Shown piece after piece: positions 1-6,556 of a DNA stretch of 6,587 nt. The stretch is from the NCBI GenBank assembly GCA_903859115.1, contig CAIOLH010000041.1, positions 1-6,587 on the forward strand, read 5' to 3'. The translations under genes and the position numbers were made by a program. Numbering within the stretch: the stretch's first letter is position 1; each line of letters opens with the position of its first letter. This stretch comes from an uncultured Opitutia bacterium (GTDB lineage Bacteria; Verrucomicrobiota; Verrucomicrobiae; Opitutales; UBA953). The notes beneath the pieces were generated by a model. The model worked only from the letters and a program-made list of their open reading frames with translations. It had not been told where the DNA came from and made no database searches.

Positions 1-1053
1 AATAGCACCAGCGGTGGTAATTGATTCGGAGAGTTTATTAATTTTTCCGGCAGCGACCATGAGTTCAAGGTGTTCAGGGGCGACGAGATTGGCGACGCGA
101 GCTGATTCCTCAATTTTTGATACCAAGATAACGCAGGTCATTAGATCGAGTGCCTTACGTATTTTTTCACCGTGCTGAAGAGTGCTGGATTGGGTGCGTG
201 CTTCGGATAGGCAACGTTGAGCGAGTTCTTCATTATCGCAGACCAAATAAAGTTTTTCTTTTCCGCTACCGTGTTCGGCTTGAGCGCATAAATCAGCCCC
301 AACCCATGCAGGTTTAGCAGTGCGATCTGCAATGATCATCACTTCGCTTGGGCCTGGTAAAAGATCAATTCCAACGCGTCCGAAAAGTTGGCGTTTGGCT
401 TCAGTTACGTAGGCATTTCCTGGTCCGAAGATTTTATCTACCGGTTTAACTGCGTCGGTACCCAAAGCCATGGCGGCGATGGCTTGAGCTCCGCCGATCG
501 CGAAAACTTCTTTTACACCGCAAAGATAAAGCGCAGCGAGGATGTCCGAATTAATTTTACCGTCAGCGCTAGGCGGAGTGCAGGCACAGATTTCAGGTAC
601 GCCCGCTACTTTGGCTGGGATAGCTGTCATTAGTACGGTTGAAACCAGAGGCACTTGACCACCTGGAATATAAAGACCACAGCGATGAATCGCGTGATAT
701 CTTTCACCGACCATTGCGCCGTGAGGATTTTTCGCCTTCCAATTTTTGGGAAGGGTTCGCTTGTGAAACTCTTCGATGCACTTCGCGGCTTCGGTAAAAC
801 TTTTCTTTTTCTCAGGGCTCAGTGAGCTGACCGCTTTTTTTAAATGTTCTTCTGGAATGCGGATTTGACGGATGTTTAATTTAGCGTGATCGAGTCTCGC
901 CGTGTGATGGAGTACGGCGATATCACCCCGCGCTTTTACATCGTCAATAATCGCCGTAACAGTTTGGGAAACTTCGGAAGAAGCTTCGCCGTTGCCGACA
1001 AAAGCACGTAGCTTCTTTTCAAAGTCTTTTTCGTTGGCCCGTAGAAATCCCAT
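1..1053 (-). CDS. hisD: Histidinol dehydrogenase (3' end cut by the window edge)
   Basis: HisD is a zinc enzyme that oxidises L-histidinol through histidinal to L-histidine with two NAD+, the last two steps of histidine biosynthesis, in the cytoplasm. The frame is open for 351 codons from ATG at 1051-1053 to the left edge; family members are about 430 residues, so roughly 80 C-terminal residues are missing. Visible landmarks: GLYIPGG (126-132), GGAQAIAAMALGT (187-199), the nucleotide-site region FGPGNAYVTEAKRQLFG (209-225), LLPGPSEV (231-238), zinc ligands Gln258 and His261 in AQAEHG, and the catalytic Glu327-His328 pair in APEHLEL. These line up within one residue of E. coli Q259, H262, E326 and H327. 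The other two zinc ligands (Asp and His) would lie beyond the window. The start is 3 bp after the stop of the exported-protein gene, with no Shine-Dalgarno sequence, which suggests translation coupled to that gene. The predicted N-terminus (MGFLRANEKDF) suits the family. Confidence 0.97.
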   Translation of the reverse strand, partial: MGFLRANEKDFEKKLRAFVGNGEASSEVSQTVTAIIDDVKARGDIAVLHHTARLDHAKLNIRQIRIPEEHLKKAVSSLSPEKKKSFTEAAKCIEEFHKRTLPKNWKAKNPHGAMVGERYHAIHRCGLYIPGGQVPLVSTVLMTAIPAKVAGVPEICACTPPSADGKINSDILAALYLCGVKEVFAIGGAQAIAAMALGTDAVKPVDKIFGPGNAYVTEAKRQLFGRVGIDLLPGPSEVMIIADRTAKPAWVGADLCAQAEHGSGKEKLYLVCDNEELAQRCLSEARTQSSTLQHGEKIRKALDLMTCVILVSKIEESARVANLVAPEHLELMVAAGKINKLSESITTAGAI

Positions 1054-1056
1054 TAT

Positions 1057-1806
1057 TTATTTGATGGGGAAGGCGAAGGAACTCTCAGCAACCTCTGGGT
1101 TTATTGAAGTTTTTTCGTAAATCGCTTCGGCTACTTTTTTGCCATTCACTAAAACAGTTTCACGTTTTACGAAGCAAACACCTTCAACCCACTCGGTTTC
1201 TTCAACTTGTTGGCGGTGGATTTCTCCTTTGGCGCTTTTTTGATCGTAGGCTACTAGCTCGAAATTGTTTACGCCGAAGTGACGAGTAATTTTAAAACCC
1301 GAATTAAATTTATACTCTACGGAGTAAACTTTTTTACCATTGATTTCATCTTTACCCAGGTAACTGACCGAGCCGGTACCTTCGGCAGGTGCACTGTAAA
1401 AAGCTAAATCATTAATCGTCATGTCGCGTAAGATGGCAACCTGATCGTAAGGAATGATCAGGTTTTGAGCTCTCTTCTGGCCATTGATTTCACGGGTAGA
1501 TTTCCATCCTTCGAGGCCATTGCAGGCGGTCACTACTTCTACACTGTAGTTTTCGTTGTAGGAAAGCTCGCGACGAGATTTAGGCCCAATCAGTTGAATG
1601 ATGGTGAAGCTTAGTGGCTTATTTTCGGCATCAACGAACTTGATTTCAAAATGTAGACCTTGAATGCGCTCCAAAAACTTGGGCTCTTTGGCCACGGCGG
1701 CGCGTGCTTTTTCGATGATTTGCGCAGTACTTAAATCAGCAGCACGAGCATTGAAAATCGAAGCTGCAAAAAACAGAAATGCAAAAAGGTGACGTGCGAT
1801 AGTCAT
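1057..1806 (-). CDS. Exported LolA-like protein of unknown role
   Basis: The 249-residue product starts with a signal peptide: MTIARHLF, a hydrophobic stretch to about residue 19, then a signal peptidase I site after ARA (residue 22). There is no lipobox cysteine and no later membrane segment, so a soluble periplasmic protein is likely. The rest is beta-rich with the cadence of the outer-membrane lipoprotein-sorting (LolA/LolB-like) superfamily: a GLEGW motif (about 97-101), a YLGKDEINGKKVYSVEY strand pair (about 149-165), a VEGVCFVKRE segment (about 207-216), and a terminal NPEVAESSFAFP (about 236-247) like the usual 'F..P' ending. It may carry or sense a lipid or lipoprotein, but I cannot assign a substrate, and it is too divergent to be called LolA itself. 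The gene sits 96 bp downstream of hisA and 3 bp upstream of hisD. The ATG at 1804-1806 lacks a Shine-Dalgarno sequence but gives a well-formed signal peptide. A candidate promoter lies directly upstream. Confidence 0.8.
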   Translation of the reverse strand: MTIARHLFAFLFFAASIFNARAADLSTAQIIEKARAAVAKEPKFLERIQGLHFEIKFVDAENKPLSFTIIQLIGPKSRRELSYNENYSVEVVTACNGLEGWKSTREINGQKRAQNLIIPYDQVAILRDMTINDLAFYSAPAEGTGSVSYLGKDEINGKKVYSVEYKFNSGFKITRHFGVNNFELVAYDQKSAKGEIHRQQVEETEWVEGVCFVKRETVLVNGKKVAEAIYEKTSINPEVAESSFAFPIK

Positions 1807-1819
1807 AGGCCATTAATCT

Positions 1820-1848
1820 GTTAAATGGACACAGAATTGGCAAGCCAA
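1820..1848 (-). promoter_or_regulatory. Candidate sigma-70 promoter for the LolA-like gene and hisD
   Basis: On the minus strand, TTGGCT (-35, 1843-1848) and TTTAAC (-10, 1820-1825) each match the sigma-70 consensus at four of six positions and are separated by exactly 17 bp. The -10 ends 13 bp before the ATG, so transcription would begin only about 6-8 nt upstream of the start codon. That fits the absence of a Shine-Dalgarno sequence. Another A+T-rich -10-like stretch (TATATAAAT, around 1890) has no good -35 partner. No experimental support is visible. Confidence 0.35.
1837..1848. repeat. Short inverted repeat over the -35 of the LolA-like gene
   Basis: TTGGC-AA-GCCAA is a perfect inverted repeat with 5-bp arms and a 2-bp centre. 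It covers the candidate -35 box (1843-1848) of the downstream gene. The position would suit an operator for a dimeric regulator. The arms are short enough to occur by chance and no second copy was noticed in the window. It is not a terminator: no T-run follows on either strand. Confidence 0.3.
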
Positions 1849-1902
1849 GGAATGTGAAAACTCTGCTCCGGTCTTCTGTTTACGACTTATTTATATAGGT
1901 TT

Positions 1903-2631
1903 TTAAGCGCGACAGGCTGCTAGCAACTCGGCCACATTCGTCCGCCCCTCATAAAGTGCCTTGCCCACAATGACTCCAACTAAATGGGGATATACTTTAG
2001 AAAGTTGTGCGAGTTTAGCCACGTCCGCAGCACTCGCTACTCCACCCGATGCAATCACACCACAGGAACAGCGTTTGAGTAGGGCTTCGAGTGATTTCCA
2101 ATTGGGACCTGTGAGCATTCCGTCCGTTGCGATATCGGTATAGATCACGGTTGAAATTCCTAACTGACTTACGGTGACCGCAAAATCGGTTGCGTCTAAT
2201 TGCGTAACATCCGTCCAACCTTTGACCGCCACGAGTCCATCTTTAGCATCAATTCCAATTGCTAATTTTTTCCCATGTGATTTGGCAATCTCTTGGAGAA
2301 ATTGTGAATCAGTCGCTGCACGTGTTCCAATGACAACCCGAGACGCTCCCGCCGCGAGTGCCGCATCCACTAACTTGGCATCGCGCATGCCTCCGCCAAA
2401 TTGAACTTTGGGACCGAGTGAGGAAATTTTTTGTAGGATATTTAAATTACGGGGAGCTCCGCCAAAGGCACCATCTAAGTCCACCACGTGAATCCACTCG
2501 GCGCCTGCTTGAGTGAATTGTTCTGCCGGTTCAACGGGATTTTCGTAGTAAGAAGTTTGGGCATCATCGCGACCTTGGTTGAGTCGAACGCATCGGCCGT
2601 TACGAATATCAATAGCAGGATAAAGAATCAT
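1903..2631 (-). CDS. hisA: HisA, ProFAR isomerase (histidine biosynthesis)
   Basis: 1-(5-phosphoribosyl)-5-[(5-phosphoribosylamino)methylideneamino]imidazole-4-carboxamide isomerase converts ProFAR to PRFAR by an Amadori rearrangement, feeding the HisF/HisH synthase. At 242 residues it has the usual length of this two-fold (beta-alpha)8 barrel. Catalytic Asp8 (PAIDIRNG) and Asp128 (IGIDAKDG) are present, as is Thr165 in YTDIATDG, matching the D8/D127/T164 set of Thermotoga HisA. Phosphate-binding segments are visible at FGGGMR (78-83), IGTRA (101-105), ASGGV (194-198) and VGKALYEG (222-229). Lys and Trp in KGW (137-139) and the TDIATDGML loop favour HisA over its relative HisF. The ATG directly follows the clpX TAA with no spacer, so translation is probably coupled to clpX; only a weak AAGAG lies upstream, inside clpX. 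The gene is followed by a 96-bp gap without a convincing terminator. Confidence 0.97.
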   Translation of the reverse strand: MILYPAIDIRNGRCVRLNQGRDDAQTSYYENPVEPAEQFTQAGAEWIHVVDLDGAFGGAPRNLNILQKISSLGPKVQFGGGMRDAKLVDAALAAGASRVVIGTRAATDSQFLQEIAKSHGKKLAIGIDAKDGLVAVKGWTDVTQLDATDFAVTVSQLGISTVIYTDIATDGMLTGPNWKSLEALLKRCSCGVIASGGVASAADVAKLAQLSKVYPHLVGVIVGKALYEGRTNVAELLAACRA

Positions 2632-3951
2632 TTAAGCGCTCTTTTTATTGGCTTTAGTGGGTGGAGTGACCGCAATGGGTTTTGTACCACGCACCGCTTC
2701 GGGTGTTACAATAAATTTTGATCCCGCAACGGCTTCAGGTAAATGATACATCGTTTCGAGGAGAATACCTTCTAGCACAGAGCGTAATCCACGTGCTCCG
2801 GTTCCAAGTTCTAAGGCTCGATCCGCTAAAGCTTCTAGTGCGGCGGGTGTGAACTCGAGATGAACGCCCGACATGGAAAATAATTTTTGATACTGCTTAG
2901 TGGCAGCATTTTTGGGTTCCGTTAAAATTCTTACTAAGGCGTCTCGGCTCAATGGCTCTAAAACTGAAATCACTGGGAGACGGCCAACGAATTCAGGAAT
3001 CATACCGAAGGAGAAAAGGTCTTCGGGTTGTAAACCTGCGAGAACTTCTTCGGCAGAAAGTTTGGGAGGAATATTTCCACCATGAATAAATCCGAGTGAT
3101 TTAGTTCCGGCTCGTTTGGCAATTAAGCGATCGAGACCCACAAACGCACCACCTGCGATAAATAAAATATCACTGGTATCGACGCGGATGCATTGCTGTT
3201 CGGGATGTTTTCTTCCACCTGCAGGTGGAACGTTGCAAATAGTACCCTCTAACAATTTTAAAAGAGCTTGTTGGACGCCTTCGCCCGAGACATCGCGAGT
3301 GATGGATGCGGAATCGGATTTGCGTCCGATTTTATCGATTTCATCAATGAAAACGATACCACGCTGAGCTTTCTCAACATCCATATCGGCTGCTTGTAGA
3401 AGGCGTAAGATGACCGTTTCAACATCGTCACCCACGTAGCCTGCTTCGGTGAGCGTGGTTGCATCAGCAATCGCAAAGGGAACATCGAGCATCTTAGCCA
3501 AAGTTTTGGCCAATAAAGTTTTTCCTGTACCGGTCGGACCAATTAAAAGGATGTTACTCTTATCTAATTCAACTTCACTAAGTTCACCTTTTTTATCTCC
3601 ACGAGCTTGAGCGAGGCGATCATTGAGTCGCTTGTAGTGATTGTTAACGGCAACCGATAAAACCTTTTTGGCGTGGTCTTGGCCGATGACGTGTGCGTCC
3701 AGCTCGGCTCTTAACTCTGAAGGAGTAATTAACTTTACTGGAGCCAACGGTGCTTTGGGCGCAGTACCCTGAAGGGCTGGTCCAGTGCCTGAACTTTTTC
3801 CGTCACGTGTTTTTTCGCGCTCAATTAAATGACCGCAGGTGGTGACGCACTTATCGCAAATGCCTACGCCGTGAGGTCCAGCAATCAGTTTGCCGACTTG
3901 GCTAGCTGGTTTGCCACAGAATGAACAGGTGTCTGCTTGAGAACCTGACAT
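2632..3951 (-). CDS. clpX: ClpX, ATP-dependent unfoldase subunit of ClpXP
   Basis: ClpX is a hexameric AAA+ unfoldase that recognises tagged substrates and threads them into ClpP. The 439-residue protein has the full architecture: an N-terminal zinc-binding domain with Cys9/Cys12/Cys32/Cys35, a Gly/Pro/Ala-rich linker (about 50-72), then the AAA+ module with Walker A GPTGTGKT (138-145), pore-1 loop GYVGD (171-175), Walker B IVFIDEID (199-206), sensor 1 around FIAGG (264-268), arginine finger Arg324 in GRLP and sensor-2 Arg387 in GARGLR. The ClpP-docking loop reads LGF (286-288) in place of the common IGF, a conservative change. The C-terminus is a short basic tail (TKANKKSA). The ATG lies 5 bp after the clpP stop. 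An AAGG about 10 nt upstream, inside the end of clpP, could serve as ribosome binding site. clpP and clpX are clearly one transcription unit. Confidence 0.98.
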   Translation of the reverse strand: MSGSQADTCSFCGKPASQVGKLIAGPHGVGICDKCVTTCGHLIEREKTRDGKSSGTGPALQGTAPKAPLAPVKLITPSELRAELDAHVIGQDHAKKVLSVAVNNHYKRLNDRLAQARGDKKGELSEVELDKSNILLIGPTGTGKTLLAKTLAKMLDVPFAIADATTLTEAGYVGDDVETVILRLLQAADMDVEKAQRGIVFIDEIDKIGRKSDSASITRDVSGEGVQQALLKLLEGTICNVPPAGGRKHPEQQCIRVDTSDILFIAGGAFVGLDRLIAKRAGTKSLGFIHGGNIPPKLSAEEVLAGLQPEDLFSFGMIPEFVGRLPVISVLEPLSRDALVRILTEPKNAATKQYQKLFSMSGVHLEFTPAALEALADRALELGTGARGLRSVLEGILLETMYHLPEAVAGSKFIVTPEAVRGTKPIAVTPPTKANKKSA

Positions 3952-3956
3952 CGTGA

Positions 3957-4553
3957 TTAGGCCTTATTTTGCTTTGGTAAAACGACGTGATCGACCAATC
4001 CGTAGGCCTTCGCTTGTTCGGCGGTCATGTAGTAATCTCGGTCGGAGTCGCGTTGTAATTCTTCGGCAGTTTTTCCGCTGTGCTTAGCGAGCACATGATT
4101 TAAGGTGTCGCGCCAACGAAGGATTTCTTTCGCCGCAATCGAGATATCAGAAGTCTGACCCGTCGCACCACCGCTGGGTTGGTGAATCATGACGCGGCAG
4201 TTGGGCAGAGCATGACGTTTGCCTTTAGTGCCAGCTGCGAGTAGAACCGTAGCCATGCTGGCGGAAAGTCCGATGCAATAGGTATTAATTTCGCAGCTCA
4301 AGAAATTCATGGTATCGTAGATTGCCATGCCCGCGGTGATGGATCCACCGGGAGAATTAATATAAATGGAAATATCTTTTTTAGGATCTTCCATTTGTAA
4401 GAATAATAATTGAGCGATGACAGCGTTAGCGACGTCATCATAAATAGGTGCCCCGAGGAAAATGATGCGGTCCTTGAGGAGGCGGCTGTAAATATCCCAC
4501 GCTCTTTCACCGCGTGCATCTCGTTCAACAACGTTTGGAATAATGTAGGACAT
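3957..4553 (-). CDS. clpP: ClpP, serine peptidase subunit of ClpXP
   Basis: ClpP forms the double-heptamer chamber that degrades proteins unfolded by ClpX. It is 198 residues long, typical for the family. The catalytic triad is complete: Ser99 in GLSASMA, His124 in [10 protein letters not shown] and Asp173 in SDRDYYM, offset by two from mature E. coli ClpP (S97/H122/D171). The oxyanion-region NSPGGS (66-71) and the family-typical [25 protein letters not shown] N-terminus (14-34) are present, as is the YGLVD motif (183-187). The N-terminus ([10 protein letters not shown]) leaves almost no propeptide: only a few residues precede the axial-loop sequence. The gene follows tig by 28 bp and precedes clpX by 5 bp. 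The bases before the ATG (ACTCCT) contain no Shine-Dalgarno sequence. A candidate promoter lies just upstream, so clpPX may be transcribed both from tig and on its own. Confidence 0.98.
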   Translation of the reverse strand: MSYIIPNVVERDARGERAWDIYSRLLKDRIIFLGAPIYDDVANAVIAQLLFLQMEDPKKDISIYINSPGGSITAGMAIYDTMNFLSCEINTYCIGLSASMATVLLAAGTKGKRHALPNCRVMIHQPSGGATGQTSDISIAAKEILRWRDTLNHVLAKHSGKTAEELQRDSDRDYYMTAEQAKAYGLVDHVVLPKQNKA

Positions 4554-4561
4554 AGGAGTAA

Positions 4562-4574
4562 GTTAAATATTAAC
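4562..4574. repeat. A+T-rich inverted repeat in the tig-clpP gap
   Basis: GTTAA-ATA-TTAAC is a perfect inverted repeat with 5-bp arms around a 3-bp centre. It overlaps the candidate -10 of clpP (4567-4572). A protein binding here would block that promoter. The stem is A+T-rich and lacks a following T-run on the minus strand, so it is not a terminator. Chance occurrence is quite possible at this length. Confidence 0.3.
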
Positions 4575-4595
4575 CCTGATCTTAGGATTTCTCAA
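4567..4595 (-). promoter_or_regulatory. Candidate sigma-70 promoter for clpP-clpX
   Basis: On the minus strand, TTGAGA (-35, 4590-4595) matches the consensus at five of six positions and TAATAT (-10, 4567-4572) at four, with an ideal 17-bp spacer. The -35 lies in the last codons of tig and the spacer contains its stop codon. The -10 ends 13 bp before the clpP ATG, predicting a leader of only about 6-8 nt. No heat-shock type (sigma-32) or CIRCE element is visible here. Confidence 0.4.
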
Positions 4596-5889
4596 CCAAT
4601 TCAGGCTTTTCTTCGCCTAAAATGAGATCCAAGGCCTTATTGAGCATAGCATCGCGACGGATAATCGCGAGGCGTTTGCGGTCTTTAACGAGTTTTTCAG
4701 GAGGGGTCTTCTCCGAGTAAGCGATGTTGATGATCGCTTGGCTGAATTCCTCTTGGGTGAGGTCAATTTTTTCTTCTTCAGCAATGCGAGAGAGGACGAC
4801 TTGAGCGCGGACGCGGACTTCCGCAGCCTTGCGTGCTTCTTCAATGATTTCATCACGCTTGGTTTCGAGTTCGCCAGGTTGCATGCCCGAACGCATTCTC
4901 ATTTGGGCGTACTGGATAAATAAATCTCTAGCCACGGAATCGACTGCGGACTGTGGTAAAGGAAGTTCTAAGCCGGCGACTAAAGTTTCTACGGCTTTTT
5001 CACGGCGAGCGGTTTCGGCCTGTTGTTCTTTTGTTCCTTCGATACCTTTTCTTAATTCACCACGAAGTTCGGCTTCGTCTTTAACTCCGATGGATTTGAA
5101 AAATTCTTCATTTAATGATGGGAGTTGCTTGGTGCGAATTTCAGAAATGGTGATGCTGTAATTAATTTTTTTACCACGGAGAGATTCACGAGCGTGATCG
5201 GCTGGAACAGTCCATTCGGCCTTCGCAGTGTCATTGGCTTTGAGGCCAACAATCGCCTTTGAAATCGCAGGAATAGAGACGATTTCGTTGTCGGCTCCGG
5301 CTTCTTCCCAAGTGGATTCAGCACCAGCGAATGGACCCGCTTCGGCGTCTAATTCTTTAACATCTTTACCGTCGATGGTGCCCGTGTAACTTAAGCGAAC
5401 GTAATCGCCTTTGGTGGCAGCAGCTTCAGTTTTTTCGAAACGAGCGCGCTGTTGTAAGATTTTTTGGATACCCTCATCGATGTCTGCATCGGTGACTTTG
5501 ACTTCTTCTTTGGCGACCTTGATTTTTTTCCAATCAGGCGTTTTGAATTCAGGAAGTACGTCGACTTCGTATTCGATGATGAAATCTTTGCCTTTAACGA
5601 TTTCACCTTTTTTGACGTCGGCCAAAGTGTAGACAGTGAAAGATTTTTCTTCACGGATGCGTTCGTAGCCCTTGGAGACCAATTGTTGGTTTACTTCTTC
5701 GTCGATATTTTTGCCGTATTTTTGACGGACGACGGCTTCGGGTGCTTTGCCTGGGCGGAAGCCAGGAAGGGCGGCCTCGCGGACGAATCCTTTGATCACT
5801 TCTTTTTCGGCAGAGGCGACATCGGCGGCAGGGATAGTCACGGTGACATTGCGGCGCGTTGGGTTAGTAGTTTGGATTTTAATGTCCAT
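4582..5889 (-). CDS. tig: Trigger factor, ribosome-associated chaperone
   Basis: Trigger factor docks at the ribosomal exit tunnel through L23 and shields nascent chains. The protein has 435 residues (E. coli: 432). The N-terminal ribosome-binding domain (about 1-115) carries the signature PGFRPGKAP (42-50), equivalent to the FRK loop of E. coli. The FKBP-like domain spans about 160-255, beginning GDYVRLSYTGTIDG and closing with LRGKKINYSITISEI. The C-terminal helical cradle follows (about 256-435), is rich in Glu/Lys/Arg/Ala and ends in KPELVEKS. The FKBP domain lacks several aromatic residues that line the prolyl-isomerase pocket in E. coli (for example IPAI at 206-209 where IPGF is usual), so isomerase activity may be weak or absent while chaperone function is kept. 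The start gives the expected N-terminus, although the bases upstream (CATCTATCT) hold no Shine-Dalgarno sequence. tig heads the tig-clpP-clpX cluster. Confidence 0.97.
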   Translation of the reverse strand: MDIKIQTTNPTRRNVTVTIPAADVASAEKEVIKGFVREAALPGFRPGKAPEAVVRQKYGKNIDEEVNQQLVSKGYERIREEKSFTVYTLADVKKGEIVKGKDFIIEYEVDVLPEFKTPDWKKIKVAKEEVKVTDADIDEGIQKILQQRARFEKTEAAATKGDYVRLSYTGTIDGKDVKELDAEAGPFAGAESTWEEAGADNEIVSIPAISKAIVGLKANDTAKAEWTVPADHARESLRGKKINYSITISEIRTKQLPSLNEEFFKSIGVKDEAELRGELRKGIEGTKEQQAETARREKAVETLVAGLELPLPQSAVDSVARDLFIQYAQMRMRSGMQPGELETKRDEIIEEARKAAEVRVRAQVVLSRIAEEEKIDLTQEEFSQAIINIAYSEKTPPEKLVKDRKRLAIIRRDAMLNKALDLILGEEKPELVEKS

Positions 5890-6004
5890 AGATAGATGAT
5901 GTGTAGAGGGATAGAATGTCCGCGGGCCGGTGTTAGACCGAAGGAAGGGTAGAGCAAACGAAACAATTCCCCACGGTCAACAGCGTAGGAAGGCTCTTTT
6001 GGGC
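5890..6004. other. coaD-tig intergenic leader, no gene seen
   Basis: This 115-bp gap probably holds the tig promoter. The only notable -35-like box on the minus strand is TTGACC (5975-5980), but no good -10 lies 16-18 bp below it. A short hairpin, CGGT-GTTAG-ACCG (5928-5940), and a GC-rich run, CCGCGGGCCGG (5920-5930), stand about 30-50 bp before the tig start and could shape the leader RNA. I see no stem followed by a T-run behind coaD, so read-through from coaD into tig cannot be excluded. Confidence 0.4.
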
Positions 6005-6496
6005 TTATTTTATGCGTTTTTTGAGTCTAGGGAGCACGCACGGAGGGACAAAGGCGGCGGCTTGGGACAGTTTATGCCGTGCGATGTCTTTAACGAAGGA
6101 CGAAGACGTGATGAATTGGTCCTGGCTAGGCATTAGAATAACCGTCTCGATTTTGGGTGCCATGAGTCGGTTGGCGTGGGCTAGGTCGAACTCGAATTCA
6201 AAATCGCTGAATTTACGGAGTCCGCGAATAATCGCAATAGCCCCGTGTTTTTGGGCGAATTCGACTGTAAGGCCATCCAGCACGGCCACCTTAATTTTAC
6301 TCATCGATTTCGTTGCTTCGCGTGCCATTTCCAGTCGTTCTTCTAAGGAAAACCAAGGGTTTTTGGAGTCGCTCGGGGCAACGGCTAAAATGACGCGATC
6401 GAACAGTCTGGACCCACGTTTTAGAACATCGAGGTGTCCAAGCGTGATGGGGTCAAAGGTGCCGGGGTATACGGCGATTCGAAGTTTGCTGGCCAT
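6005..6496 (-). CDS. coaD: Phosphopantetheine adenylyltransferase
   Basis: CoaD transfers AMP from ATP to 4'-phosphopantetheine, giving dephospho-CoA, the penultimate step of coenzyme A synthesis in the cytoplasm. The 163-residue protein (E. coli: 159) has the nucleotidyltransferase signature GTFDPITLGH (12-21) with His21 as the phosphate-stabilising histidine, the phosphopantetheine-site segment IIRGLR (89-94), FEFEFDLAHANR (99-110) and the second ATP motif ITSSSFVKDIA (129-139). An upstream in-frame ATG at 6521-6523 would add nine residues (MKLTRNRKT). I prefer the ATG at 6494-6496 because an AGGA ribosome binding site lies 5 nt before it and the protein then begins MASKLRIAVYPGTFDP, as family members do. 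The gene stands 115 bp upstream of tig on the same strand; a functional link to the chaperone genes is not evident. Confidence 0.97.
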   Translation of the reverse strand: MASKLRIAVYPGTFDPITLGHLDVLKRGSRLFDRVILAVAPSDSKNPWFSLEERLEMAREATKSMSKIKVAVLDGLTVEFAQKHGAIAIIRGLRKFSDFEFEFDLAHANRLMAPKIETVILMPSQDQFITSSSFVKDIARHKLSQAAAFVPPCVLPRLKKRIK

Positions 6497-6500
6497 TGTT

Positions 6501-6505
6501 TTCCT
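6501..6505 (-). promoter_or_regulatory. Ribosome binding site of coaD
   Basis: The minus strand reads AGGAA here, 4-5 nt before the ATG at 6494-6496. It is the clearest Shine-Dalgarno sequence in the window and decides the coaD start against the upstream ATG at 6521-6523. Confidence 0.75.
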
Positions 6506-6506
6506 G

Positions 6507-6537
6507 TTGCGGGTTAGTTTCATCTGAGAACATTATC
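6507..6537. promoter_or_regulatory. Candidate divergent promoter between coaD and the right-end gene
   Basis: Minus strand: GATAAT (6532-6537) is a five-of-six -10 match facing coaD, but its -35 region is poor. Plus strand: TTGCGG (6507-6512), an 18-bp spacer and CATTAT (6531-6536) form a weak promoter facing right. The two -10 boxes overlap almost fully on opposite strands, so one melted site could serve both directions. This depends on the right-end plus-strand gene being real. Confidence 0.25.
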
Positions 6538-6546
6538 ACCGCAAGC

Positions 6547-6556
6547 CTGCATGCAG
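6547..6556. repeat. Perfect 10-bp palindrome
   Basis: CTGCATGCAG is self-complementary over 10 bp. It spans the proposed start codon (6551-6553) of the right-end plus-strand gene and lies upstream of the coaD -10 box. It may be an operator or simply chance, since three of the bases are fixed by the start codon. Confidence 0.25.

Noticed and set aside
388..633. An 81-codon plus-strand frame near the left edge
   Set aside because: It lies opposite hisD, whose zinc-site and substrate motifs are intact across this stretch.
1736..1813. A 25-codon minus-strand frame starting at the ATG at 1811-1813 and overlapping the start of the LolA-like gene in another frame
   Set aside because: It could be imagined as a regulatory leader peptide, but it lacks a Shine-Dalgarno sequence, its Cys/Ser/Phe-rich composition reflects the out-of-frame signal peptide codons, and it would begin right at the predicted transcription start.
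4829..5161. A 110-codon plus-strand frame opposite the C-terminal part of tig
   Set aside because: Ser-rich antisense shadow of a convincing trigger factor coding region; no independent support.
5464..5895. A 143-codon plus-strand frame opposite the 5' half of tig
   Set aside because: Its protein is strongly Phe/Asp-rich, the mirror of Lys/Glu/Val codons in trigger factor. It has no ribosome binding site and no domain.
5920..5940. GC-rich hairpin region in the coaD-tig gap as a transcription terminator
   Set aside because: The perfect stem is only 4 bp and is not followed by a T-run on either strand.
6497..6523. N-terminal extension of coaD from the ATG at 6521-6523
   Set aside because: The added MKLTRNRKT is not typical of the family, while the downstream ATG has an AGGA ribosome binding site at the right distance.
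6012..6527. A 171-codon open frame on the plus strand opposite coaD
   Set aside because: It is antisense to a gene with all CoaD motifs. Its predicted protein is Ser/Arg-rich without recognisable domains, as expected from the reverse reading of a biased coding frame.
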